This document shows positions 1 to 6,550 of a DNA stretch of 6,581 bases, in pieces. Numbering within the stretch: position 1 is the stretch's first letter; every line of letters starts with the position of its first letter. Both the position numbers and the translations under genes were made by a program. Under the pieces are notes generated by a model. It saw only the letters and a program-made list of their open reading frames with translations. It did no database searches and was not told the origin of the DNA. Origin of the DNA: Verrucomicrobiales bacterium (lineage in GTDB: Bacteria > Verrucomicrobiota > Verrucomicrobiia > Verrucomicrobiales > DEV007); NCBI GenBank assembly GCA_002708885.1, contig PAPL01000033.1, positions 38,573-45,153 of the forward strand, read 5' to 3'.

Positions 1-908
1 CCCCACCAAGAAAATGACATTTTATCTATCTCAGAAGTGAGCTCTTCTATACGATTTTTGTGGTAAGGGTCGGGCAAATCACCAACATAGACCCCTATAA
101 CATCAAGTAGGACATCGCGCTGAGCCTTAGTAAAATCCTTACATGAAACGCCTATAGGTTTTGGAACAAATCCATCCTTGCCGGCAGCTGCTATCAAATT
201 TGCTCGTTTCTTTCCAATCATGGCGCTCTTTTTTTGTGCGTCGTTTAGGCTATTGTAAAGCTTTAGCCCTAATGGTGCCTCATTTGACATAGGAACAACC
301 ATATCCTTACCAAGCTTAAACTCACGAGGCTGAGTTCCAATGAATGTGGGGGACATAGACATACGGTCACCATGGAATGCCAAATTAATTGCAATGTGGT
401 GCCCGTCGAATTGTAATCCCCAAGGCTTATTTGGAGAAGGCTTACCAAAAATTGCTAACCAGTAGTCTTCTGCACCAAATCCTGGGCGTCGCTTACCGTT
501 ACGAAGGAGTCGATCATCAGCTAAAGGAATATTACGGGCCTTGCTATAACCTTGTTCACTTAAAACTGTACTCAATAAATTAACGGCAGCTTTTATTTGT
601 GCTTCATTCAAGTCACCTAACCTTACACCGCCTTGAGGGCCACGCGGTGGAACATTAGTCCACTTTGCTTTTTCTGAGCTGTCAAAAGGCAAAGCTGCTT
701 GTGCTCTTAATTCTTTATTCAAAGATGATAAAAAGGTATTGGCGCTCTTAGCAAAAGATTCAGGTGTCCTATCTGAGTCACTCTTTGGATGATAATTGGA
801 TAGAACTTTACTGGGCAGAGAAGGATAATTGCCAACTGGCGCCGCTGATAATAATGGAGCCGTGAGCAATATTGAACAAAAAACAAGAGAGGTAATTTTC
901 ATCTTCAT
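1..908 (-). CDS. DUF3500 family exported protein (partial, C-terminus missing)
   Basis: The reading frame is open for 302 codons from ATG at 908 to the window edge, with no internal stop; the C-terminus lies outside. The N-terminus (MKMKITSLVFCSILLTAPLLSAAP) is a Sec-type signal peptide, with cleavage likely near residue 22-23. A second in-frame ATG at 902 would serve equally well. The core matches DUF3500 (PF12006) as I know it: GFGAEDYW at about residues 143-150, then WGLQFDGHHIAIN with the FDGHH element at 167-171, then a segment reading MSPTFIGTQP. The last residues, FSWWG, look like the start of the family's C-terminal motif, so perhaps 50-80 residues are missing. The function of DUF3500 is not established. 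The gene lies 53 bases behind the DUF1501 gene on the same strand with no terminator between, so co-transcription is likely. An AGG about ten bases before the ATG is a weak ribosome site. Family call fairly sure; function unknown. Confidence 0.85.
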   Translation of the reverse strand, partial: MKMKITSLVFCSILLTAPLLSAAPVGNYPSLPSKVLSNYHPKSDSDRTPESFAKSANTFLSSLNKELRAQAALPFDSSEKAKWTNVPPRGPQGGVRLGDLNEAQIKAAVNLLSTVLSEQGYSKARNIPLADDRLLRNGKRRPGFGAEDYWLAIFGKPSPNKPWGLQFDGHHIAINLAFHGDRMSMSPTFIGTQPREFKLGKDMVVPMSNEAPLGLKLYNSLNDAQKKSAMIGKKRANLIAAAGKDGFVPKPIGVSCKDFTKAQRDVLLDVIGVYVGDLPDPYHKNRIEELTSEIDKMSFSWW

Positions 909-961
909 GGGATCATGCCTGGCTGAACAGAAATGTAAACTCAAAAGATACGGGCTCTACT

Positions 962-2407
962 CTATGAAGGTAGAAGCTCCTTAATAGGAGAGCCAAATGG
1001 TAATATGGGCTGAGGCCTGCCGCCATGATCCAGGAAGGTCTGATCCTGATCAATGCCCATATGAAGAAGTATACTGGCCCACACATCGTTCGGTGTCATG
1101 GCCCTAGATATAGGATGCTCACCCTTATCGTTTGTCGCACCAATTACTTGGCCGGTTCGCATTCCTCCTCCACTTACCAACATGGACATTGCTCCGGGCC
1201 AGTGTCCCCGGCCAGGCTGTTTCACTTTAGTGTGAGTCCCGGGATTAACTTCGATTTTAGGAGTTCTTCCAAATTCACCGGTCACTACAAGCATTACCCG
1301 CTGGTCAAGGCCCCGGTCATAAAGATCCTCAATCATCGCTGTTATTACTTTATCATATATAGGTAACCTGAGTTTCGCCTCATCAAATAGGTGGCAATTA
1401 ACAGCATGTGAATCCCAGTTATATGTTCCATATTTGGGCATTTTAATGCCCGATACGTATGGATTCTCCATCACTATAGTAACAAACCGAGCCCCGGATT
1501 CAACGAGCCTTCTAGCTAAAATTGCTCTTTGCCCCCATGCATGTCGGCCAAAACGGTCCCGGACCGAATCACTTTCAAGAGAAAGATCAAATGCGTTGCG
1601 AAACGAATCTGAAAAAAGCATGTCCATGGCCTGCCTATTAAAACCATCCATTGATCCGATCGTCTTGTTCGCATCTATGTCCCTTCTCAGATTATCGACT
1701 CCACGAAGTAAGCTTACCCTGTCCTGTAATCGGTCCGCCATAGCCTCATTCATTGAGAGGTTTTCAATCTTAAAATCCTTTTCGTTTGGATCGCCATTCA
1801 CAATGAATGGTGTGTTGTGGTTTCCCATCCATGCTGCTCCAAGAGCAAAAGTATCAATTTTGTGCCTACCCTTTTTAATTAATCCGATGTTGGTTGGTAG
1901 ACCGCCCTTTGCTGCCCCTTTTTCACGTAATGCAGCTTCAATGAATGAGGTCATTGCAGGTGAATCATTTAGTGTTCCGGTCGGTTCTTTGGGAAGCCTT
2001 GCCGTCATGAACCTCTTATGGCCTCCGCCATGATCTGAAAAGGTGTGATGAACTGATCGGATAATATTATAACGGTCCGCACAATTTGCGTGCATCGGCA
2101 TCAATTCACTGACCTGAAGGTCCTTATTATTGGTTCGGATCGGAGAAAAGATGCCACGGTACTCGGCCGGTGCATCAGGCTTCATGTCATACATTTCCAT
2201 GTGCGGAGGTCCCCCAGGCAACCACACAAAAATAACAGCCGGATCCTCTTTCTCAGTACTTTTGGCAGCCTTTGCCAAATCACCTAAGCCCAAACCACAC
2301 AAAGAATAAGCGCCAAGCTCAAGGAATGACCGACGAGTAGGGCCCGGGCAACGTGAAGAAAAAGGCGACATGGCGGAACTTAATTCATATAAGGTCCGAT
2401 AAGTCAT
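962..2407 (-). CDS. DUF1501 domain-containing protein with twin-arginine leader
   Basis: A 481-residue protein of the DUF1501 family, related to the sulfatase/alkaline phosphatase fold and very common in Planctomycetes and Verrucomicrobia; its biochemical role is unknown. A twin-arginine leader is visible: PTRRSFLELG (Arg25-Arg26) followed by a hydrophobic stretch to about residue 47. Family landmarks follow in order: VWLPGGPPHMEMYD (61-74), a region with SDHGGGH (124-130), WDSH (331-334), GEFGRTP (377-383), GRGHWP (399-404) and a C-terminal FLDHGGRP segment (458-464). Length is normal for the family. The start is uncertain: TTG at 2410, ATG at 2407 and ATG at 2371 share the frame and none has a clear ribosome site. 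ATG 2371 gives the short leader usual in this family and may be the real start. The gene begins 12 bases after the stop of the DUF1080 gene, suggesting translational coupling. The DUF1549/DUF1553 cytochrome-type partner often found beside DUF1501 genes is absent here. Confidence 0.93.
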   Translation of the reverse strand: MTYRTLYELSSAMSPFSSRCPGPTRRSFLELGAYSLCGLGLGDLAKAAKSTEKEDPAVIFVWLPGGPPHMEMYDMKPDAPAEYRGIFSPIRTNNKDLQVSELMPMHANCADRYNIIRSVHHTFSDHGGGHKRFMTARLPKEPTGTLNDSPAMTSFIEAALREKGAAKGGLPTNIGLIKKGRHKIDTFALGAAWMGNHNTPFIVNGDPNEKDFKIENLSMNEAMADRLQDRVSLLRGVDNLRRDIDANKTIGSMDGFNRQAMDMLFSDSFRNAFDLSLESDSVRDRFGRHAWGQRAILARRLVESGARFVTIVMENPYVSGIKMPKYGTYNWDSHAVNCHLFDEAKLRLPIYDKVITAMIEDLYDRGLDQRVMLVVTGEFGRTPKIEVNPGTHTKVKQPGRGHWPGAMSMLVSGGGMRTGQVIGATNDKGEHPISRAMTPNDVWASILLHMGIDQDQTFLDHGGRPQPILPFGSPIKELLPS

Positions 2408-2419
2408 CAATTTGTCAAT

Positions 2420-3691
2420 TTACAGCCTTTTTATACGCACATTACGAAATTTAACAGGGTCACTGTGGCCCGCAAAACCAATGAATCCAGAGCTACGTTT
2501 CACTCCCTTTGGGACCCGCTTTATCTTACTCAGATCGATCTTGCTTATGTCCTGATCGAGTATTGTTGTTTCATTCAGAATGACTTGGATATGGCTTCCC
2601 TTGAAAATGATTTCCTGTTTGTTCCATTCTCCGACCGGAAGGAGAGCCCCGCGCTGTGCTGGAGCTAAGCCGTAAACAGAACCATGAAATTGGTAAGGCT
2701 GTAAATTTGCATATTTCTTGGCGGTATTATCGATGACCTGAATTTCGTAAGCTTCCCAGGCAGGATCACCCTTTCCAGGGGAGCGGACAGCGATGCCGTT
2801 ATTTCCGCCAGGAGGCAGTTGAAATTCAAACCGAAATGCAAAATCGCTGTATTCTTCTTTGGCATAAAGAGTTCCTCCCTTGCCTTTCTTGCACATGATA
2901 GATCCATCAACGACCTCGTAATTATTGACTGCCCCATGCCAGCCAATAAGATCCTTGCCATTGAAAAGAGTCTGGAAGCCTTTCTCTTCACCTGATTTAA
3001 TTTCCCTAATGAAAACATTCCGCCAACGGATTTCACCACCGTGCGTCTGCAGCTGAATTGGCCCCTTCTCGAAAATAGGGATCTTACGATCAAAATAGTT
3101 TTCCATCACTACATTGTTAACTACCTTTTCCCCGTTCAGATAAACGGTTACGCGCTCTCCTATCATGATAATATGGAACTTATTCCATTCTCCGAACGGC
3201 TTATCCATTTTCTTAGAAGGATCTTTCCCTGGAGCTCCTTTACTGTTGTTCCATAGCCCTCCTGAACCCTTATCGGCTCCAATGTCCCATTTGGCTTTTT
3301 CTGTAGGATCCCATATTTGAACCTGTGGGACTCCGCGAAGATAAATTCCACTGTCTGCTTTTGGAACGGTCTTATATTCAACTAACAATTCAAAGTCCTT
3401 GTAATCTTTTTTAGTGGTCAGATAGAGCCCCTTGCCATCATTGATAAGCTCCCCATTCTCAACGCTCCAGTGAGCATTGATATCTTTGAGAGTTTTTTCA
3501 TGATGCGCCTTAAGCTCTTCGGGAGACATTTTCCATAATGTTCGAGGATCCTTAGTTCCATGCCCGAACCAACCCTCAAGATCCTTCCCGTTGAATAGTG
3601 CCTTGAACCCTTTGGGGGGAACGTTCTGGGCAACGGCAAACTGAGATAATGAAATGAAACAAATGGCGGCAGATAAAAATAAATAGCGCAT
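2420..3691 (-). CDS. Secreted tandem DUF1080 (3-keto-disaccharide hydrolase family) protein
   Basis: A 423-residue protein with a Sec signal peptide (MRYLFLSAAICFISLSQFAVAQ, cleavage near 21/22) and two DUF1080 domains (PF06439, concanavalin-like fold), roughly residues 28-231 and 238-423. The repeat is visible directly: GFKALFNGKDLEGW (28-41) against GFQTLFNGKDLIGW (238-251), GEWNK at 167-171 and 354-358, and RWRNVFIREI (222-231) against KFRNVRIKRL (414-423). The first domain carries an insert of about 30 residues (43-75, DPRTLWKMSPEELK region) that the second lacks. The copies are well diverged, so the duplication is old. Family members hydrolyse 3-keto-glycosides made by Gfo/Idh/MocA oxidoreductases, and such an oxidoreductase is encoded nearby at 5165. 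That this protein has the activity is inference. ATG 3691 is the only sensible start; no Shine-Dalgarno is seen. It is first in a probable operon with the DUF1501 and DUF3500 genes. Confidence 0.92.
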   Translation of the reverse strand: MRYLFLSAAICFISLSQFAVAQNVPPKGFKALFNGKDLEGWFGHGTKDPRTLWKMSPEELKAHHEKTLKDINAHWSVENGELINDGKGLYLTTKKDYKDFELLVEYKTVPKADSGIYLRGVPQVQIWDPTEKAKWDIGADKGSGGLWNNSKGAPGKDPSKKMDKPFGEWNKFHIIMIGERVTVYLNGEKVVNNVVMENYFDRKIPIFEKGPIQLQTHGGEIRWRNVFIREIKSGEEKGFQTLFNGKDLIGWHGAVNNYEVVDGSIMCKKGKGGTLYAKEEYSDFAFRFEFQLPPGGNNGIAVRSPGKGDPAWEAYEIQVIDNTAKKYANLQPYQFHGSVYGLAPAQRGALLPVGEWNKQEIIFKGSHIQVILNETTILDQDISKIDLSKIKRVPKGVKRSSGFIGFAGHSDPVKFRNVRIKRL

Positions 3692-3812
3692 AGGTAATTT
3701 TAATAATTGTTCTTTGAATGAAAATGCACGGTTCCTGCTCCAGAGACAAGAGTATTTAATGCTCTTTAAAGTGGTGTTGTGTTATTTGAATGCATTTGTT
3801 AGCATTTTATTA
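3692..3812. promoter_or_regulatory. Divergent control region between the two gene groups
   Basis: This AT-rich stretch of 121 bases separates the starts of the DUF1080 gene (minus strand) and the PHP gene (plus strand, start at 3813), so it should hold both promoters. I found no convincing -35/-10 pair on either strand. The best plus-strand candidate (TTGTGT, 17 bases, TAGCAT) is weak and sits almost on the start codon. The most regular element is the palindrome at 3748-3766. If the PHP gene began at an upstream in-frame codon (TTG 3714 or ATG 3759), part of this region would be coding. Confidence 0.45.
3748..3766. promoter_or_regulatory. 19-bp imperfect palindrome, possible operator
   Basis: AAGAGTATT-T-AATGCTCTT: two 9-base half-sites around a central T with one mismatched pair. 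It lies between the divergent starts, 57 bases before DUF1080 ATG 3691 and 47 bases before PHP ATG 3813, a suitable place for a regulator serving both sides. It partly overlaps an 8-base palindrome CTTTAAAG (3764-3771). No regulator gene is present in the window, and I do not recognise the site. Symmetry and position are seen; operator function is inferred. Confidence 0.35.
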
Positions 3813-5057
3813 ATGACTTTTCGTGCTTTGCCTCTTTGCGTCTTATTCCCTTTTCTTTTTTTAGCTACGTATCCTAGCGCTGCTGACGAAAAAGTGCGCT
3901 GGTTCAAGGGCAATACCCACACCCATTCATTATGGAGTGATGGAAATGATTTTCCGGAAATGATTGCTAAATTTTACAAAGATAATAATTACCATTTCCT
4001 GGTCCTGTCAGATCATAATATTCTTAGCAGGGGCGAAAAATGGATGAATGTGGGTGCAATTGAAAAGAGGCGAAGAGCGCTCGGGGTCCCAACATTAAAA
4101 AAATATATAAGCACCTTTGGTAAGGATTGGGTCGAACTGCGTGGAGAAGATAAAAAACAAGAAGTTCGACTAAGGACTCTGGAGGAAATCCGTCCCAAAT
4201 TTGAGGGAGGAGGAGACTTTATTTTTATCGAAGGAGAGGAAATTACCAATAATTTTAGAGGATCTCCAGTCCACACGAACGGGATGAATCTGAAAGAGCT
4301 GATCGTTCCAAAGAAAGGAACTTCGCTCCGTGACACAATGCGCAACAATATCATTGCGGTGAAAGAGCAATCGACTCGGCTTAAGAAACCGATGCTTTCT
4401 CACTTAAATCATCCAAACTTTGGATGGTCAATTAAAGCGGAAGACATTGCTCATGTGTTGGAAGAAAAATTCTTCGAGGTGTACAATGGCCATCCCAGTA
4501 TCAATCATCTTGGAGACGCTAATAGGCCCGGAGATGAAAAGATATGGGACATCGCCAATACCATCCGCCTTGCAACGCTAAAGTCTGATCCGCTCTATGG
4601 AATTTCCTCTGACGATTCGCACTACTATCATGGAGGAGACGTCAAGCCCGGTAGGGGCTGGGTCATGGTTCAGTCCTCATCCCTCGATGAGGATGCTATA
4701 GTAAGATCAATGGACTCCGGAAATTTTTATGGATCAAGTGGAGTACATTTCAAGAATCTCTTCAGGAATCAGAAAAAGGGGACCCTAGAATTTGAAATCG
4801 AAGCTGACAACGATGCGGAATATGTGACAAAAATCATTGGAACCCGTAAAGGTAATGAGAATAACCCGGACCTTGTCGGAGAAACTTTAGCGACTATTAA
4901 AGGGAATATGGTCAAATATAAGCTCAAGGATAATGAGTGGTATTTTCGAGCCACTGTAACCTCCAGCAAGGACCATCCTCGTCCATCCTTTAATGGACAA
5001 AAGGAACAGGCCTGGACCCAACCCATCTGGGATCCATCAGCCGTTAATAAAAACTAA
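3813..5057 (+). CDS. Secreted PHP-domain protein (putative metal-dependent phosphoesterase)
   Basis: From ATG 3813 the product has 414 residues. It opens with a standard Sec signal peptide (MTFRALPLCVLFPFLFLATYPSAA, cleavage near 23) and then a PHP domain (polymerase and histidinol phosphatase fold). Metal-ligand-like motifs in order are HTH (36-38) with Asp43, SDHN (66-69), EGEE (140-143), a His at 154, HLNHP (197-201) and DDSH (267-270), matching the usual PHP series of H-x-H, D/H, E, H and D-x-H. Reaction and substrate cannot be read from sequence; PHP proteins are usually metal-dependent phosphoesterases. About 110 C-terminal residues (from about 305) look beta-rich and may form a separate domain. 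The frame is open upstream to TTG 3714 and ATG 3759, but these would put an odd second hydrophobic segment before the signal peptide, so 3813 is preferred. It is divergent from the DUF1080 gene and precedes the oxidoreductase gene by 107 bases. Confidence 0.85.
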   Translation: MTFRALPLCVLFPFLFLATYPSAADEKVRWFKGNTHTHSLWSDGNDFPEMIAKFYKDNNYHFLVLSDHNILSRGEKWMNVGAIEKRRRALGVPTLKKYISTFGKDWVELRGEDKKQEVRLRTLEEIRPKFEGGGDFIFIEGEEITNNFRGSPVHTNGMNLKELIVPKKGTSLRDTMRNNIIAVKEQSTRLKKPMLSHLNHPNFGWSIKAEDIAHVLEEKFFEVYNGHPSINHLGDANRPGDEKIWDIANTIRLATLKSDPLYGISSDDSHYYHGGDVKPGRGWVMVQSSSLDEDAIVRSMDSGNFYGSSGVHFKNLFRNQKKGTLEFEIEADNDAEYVTKIIGTRKGNENNPDLVGETLATIKGNMVKYKLKDNEWYFRATVTSSKDHPRPSFNGQKEQAWTQPIWDPSAVNKN

Positions 5058-5100
5058 TTTTATCGGCGTTATTTTCCCCTAGCAAAATACTATTTTCCCT

Positions 5101-5120
5101 GAAATTTATTGGAAATTTAT
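5101..5120. repeat. Direct repeat GAAATTTAT x2, 11-base period
   Basis: Two exact copies of GAAATTTAT (5101-5109 and 5112-5120) are spaced one helical turn apart. Each holds the palindrome AAATTT. In this AT-rich spacer, chance is a real alternative. The spacing would suit paired binding of a regulator over the possible -10 box that begins at 5118. Confidence 0.35.
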
Positions 5121-5136
5121 AGTTTTTTCTTGAATA

Positions 5137-5149
5137 GAAAAGTCTTTTC
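5137..5149. promoter_or_regulatory. 13-bp perfect palindrome, possible operator
   Basis: GAAAAG-T-CTTTTC is a perfect inverted repeat with a one-base centre, ending 15 bases before the ATG of the oxidoreductase gene. The one-base centre rules out an RNA hairpin of this exact form, so a protein-binding site is the better guess. It is not the same sequence as the 3748-3766 palindrome. Function is inferred only. Confidence 0.3.
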
Positions 5150-5164
5150 GAGACACTTGATTTT

Positions 5165-6484
5165 ATGAAGAGAAGAAATTTCCTTAAAACCTCAGCGGCC
5201 AGTGCATTGGCTGCACCAACTATTGTCCCTTCCTCGGTCCTAGGAGCCAATGCTCCAAGTAATCGTATCACTCTCGGTCTCATTGGCTGTGGTGGCCAGG
5301 GCACCGGGAATCTGCGGAACCTAATGAATAAGAATGGGACTCAGGCCATCGCCGTCTGTGACCCGGACAAAAATAACATGAACCGGGCCAAGGATCATGT
5401 AAATAAGCAGTACGCAAAACAGACAGAAAGCGGTGAGTACAAAGGCTGTGAAACATTCACAGATTATCGTGACCTTTGCGCCATGAAAGAGCTCGATGCA
5501 GTCATCGTGGGTACTCCTGATCACTGGCACGCGTTAGCTTGCCTAGAATCACTTAGAAACAAAAAAGATGTTTATTGTGAAAAACCAATCACTCACCTCT
5601 TTGCAGAGGGTCAGGCCGTATATAAAGAAGCTGCAAAGCAAAAGGCAATATTTCAGGTAGGGTCTCAGCAACGCTCAAGTTCGCGCATGAGGGTCGCTGC
5701 TGAAGCCGTCATGAATGGAGTCCTTGGAAAAATTAAGGAGGTCAAAGTTGGACTGCCCACGGGAGGCGGAACCGATGAAGAAGGCAAGGTAGCTCAACCG
5801 ATTCCAGATCATCTTGACTATGATCTCTGGTGCGGACCGAGCCGATTACTTCCATTCCATCCTAAGCGTCTTCACTGGAACTGGCGCTGGTGCCTCGATT
5901 ATGGTGGGGGACAATTGATGGACTGGATCGGTCACCACAATGACATTGCTCACTGGGGGCTTGAGATGGACAAGAGCGGTCCGATCAAAGTCGAAGCCAA
6001 AGGGTTCCGTTATCACGGTAAGGGAATGTATGACCAGCCTCTCGATTACACTGTAGTATCTGAGTATGCCGGAGGTTATACAGTGACCCTTTCTAACAAG
6101 CACAAAATGGCAGGCGGTAGAAACATGGGCACTGAATGGCATGGCGAAAATGGCTGGATCTATGTTGATCGTGGCAGAATTGATGCTTCAGATAATCTAA
6201 AGCAATTCATAAGGGAGAGCAGTGATAGGGGCCCCAAGAAAGCATACCATTCAAAGGGCGGTCATCATCAAAACTTCATTGATGGTGTTCGTACAAGGAA
6301 AGAATGCATCTGCTCTGCTGAGACCGGACACCGTTCAGCAACTCCAGGTCACATTGGATACGTCTCCGACAAACTCGGTCGCGCAATCAAATGGGATCCT
6401 AAAAAAGAGCAGGTCATTGGAGACCCAGAAGCAGAAAAGCTGTTAAAAACAGTCAATTACAGAGGAGACTGGAAGCTCGGCTAA
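5165..6484 (+). CDS. Tat-exported Gfo/Idh/MocA family oxidoreductase
   Basis: A 439-residue protein. A twin-arginine leader starts at once (MKRRNFLKTSAASALAAPTIV, Arg3-Arg4), with cleavage likely near residue 30. A Rossmann nucleotide-binding domain follows: ITLGLIGCGGQG with the G-x-G-x-x-G turn at 41-46, CDPD at 65-68 after the second strand, GTPDHWH at 116-122, and the family's EKP signature at 139-141, whose Lys is usually catalytic. The C-terminal substrate domain includes DYGGGQLMDWIGHHNDIAHW (245-264), where Asp253, His257 and Asp260 fit the conserved D-x3-H-x2-D pattern. Such enzymes oxidise or reduce sugars with NAD(P); Tat-exported members such as Zymomonas glucose-fructose oxidoreductase carry a tightly bound cofactor. 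The substrate here is unknown. A sugar C3 dehydrogenase feeding the DUF1080 protein is a reasonable guess. ATG 5165 fits the leader exactly, without a clear Shine-Dalgarno. The gene ends 30 bases before a strong terminator. Confidence 0.95.
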   Translation: MKRRNFLKTSAASALAAPTIVPSSVLGANAPSNRITLGLIGCGGQGTGNLRNLMNKNGTQAIAVCDPDKNNMNRAKDHVNKQYAKQTESGEYKGCETFTDYRDLCAMKELDAVIVGTPDHWHALACLESLRNKKDVYCEKPITHLFAEGQAVYKEAAKQKAIFQVGSQQRSSSRMRVAAEAVMNGVLGKIKEVKVGLPTGGGTDEEGKVAQPIPDHLDYDLWCGPSRLLPFHPKRLHWNWRWCLDYGGGQLMDWIGHHNDIAHWGLEMDKSGPIKVEAKGFRYHGKGMYDQPLDYTVVSEYAGGYTVTLSNKHKMAGGRNMGTEWHGENGWIYVDRGRIDASDNLKQFIRESSDRGPKKAYHSKGGHHQNFIDGVRTRKECICSAETGHRSATPGHIGYVSDKLGRAIKWDPKKEQVIGDPEAEKLLKTVNYRGDWKLG

Positions 6485-6514
6485 ATTAGCTAAATCAGTA
6501 TATTTAATATAAAC

Positions 6515-6550
6515 AAGGGCCCGTCATCTTAACAGATGGCGGGCCCTTTT
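6515..6550 (+). terminator. Rho-independent terminator of the plus-strand group
   Basis: A 15-bp stem (6515-6529 with 6534-6548) closes on the four-base loop TAAC. Its core is GGGCCCG paired with CGGGCCC, and one T-G wobble (6524-6539) interrupts it. It ends in TTTT (6547-6550). It lies 30 bases after the oxidoreductase stop. On the other strand the bases after the stem read TTGTTTATATT, so weak two-way action is possible. The remaining 31 bases to the window end show nothing recognisable. Confidence 0.92.

Larger units (their letters stand above)
5058..5164 (+). promoter_or_regulatory. Intergenic control region before the oxidoreductase gene
   Basis: These 107 AT-rich bases contain no terminator for the PHP gene, so read-through into the oxidoreductase gene is likely. 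A separate weak promoter is possible: TATAGT at 5118-5123 matches five of six bases of a -10 box, but the matching -35 (TTCCCT, 5095-5100) is poor. The direct repeat at 5101-5120 sits between these boxes and a palindrome (5137-5149) lies just downstream, an arrangement compatible with regulation. Confidence 0.35.

Noticed and set aside
1434..2033. A 199-codon open frame on the plus strand opposite the DUF1501 gene
   Set aside because: It lies wholly antisense to a well-supported DUF1501 coding region, its translation shows no family motif, and it has no promoter or ribosome site. It is a shadow frame.
2665..3093. A 142-codon open frame on the minus strand inside the DUF1080 gene
   Set aside because: It is on the same strand but in another frame of a gene whose own frame shows clear DUF1080 motifs throughout. 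The translation is basic and without recognisable domains.
3714..3812. N-terminal extension of the PHP protein from TTG 3714 or ATG 3759
   Set aside because: The extension would place 18-33 extra residues, partly hydrophobic, before a complete signal peptide starting at ATG 3813, and would run through the 19-bp palindrome. Not excluded, but less likely.
5050..5066. Possible terminator after the PHP gene (TAAAA...TTTTA)
   Set aside because: The stem is five A-T pairs only, too weak to stop transcription; no GC-rich hairpin is present in the spacer.
5044..5304. An 86-codon minus-strand open frame across the PHP-oxidoreductase junction
   Set aside because: It overlaps the start of the oxidoreductase gene on the opposite strand, its sequence is low in recognisable features, and it has no ribosome site.
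6480..6495. Direct repeat GCTAAAT x2 at the end of the oxidoreductase gene
   Set aside because: Seven bases in an AT-rich stretch that includes the stop codon; chance explains it and no role is apparent.
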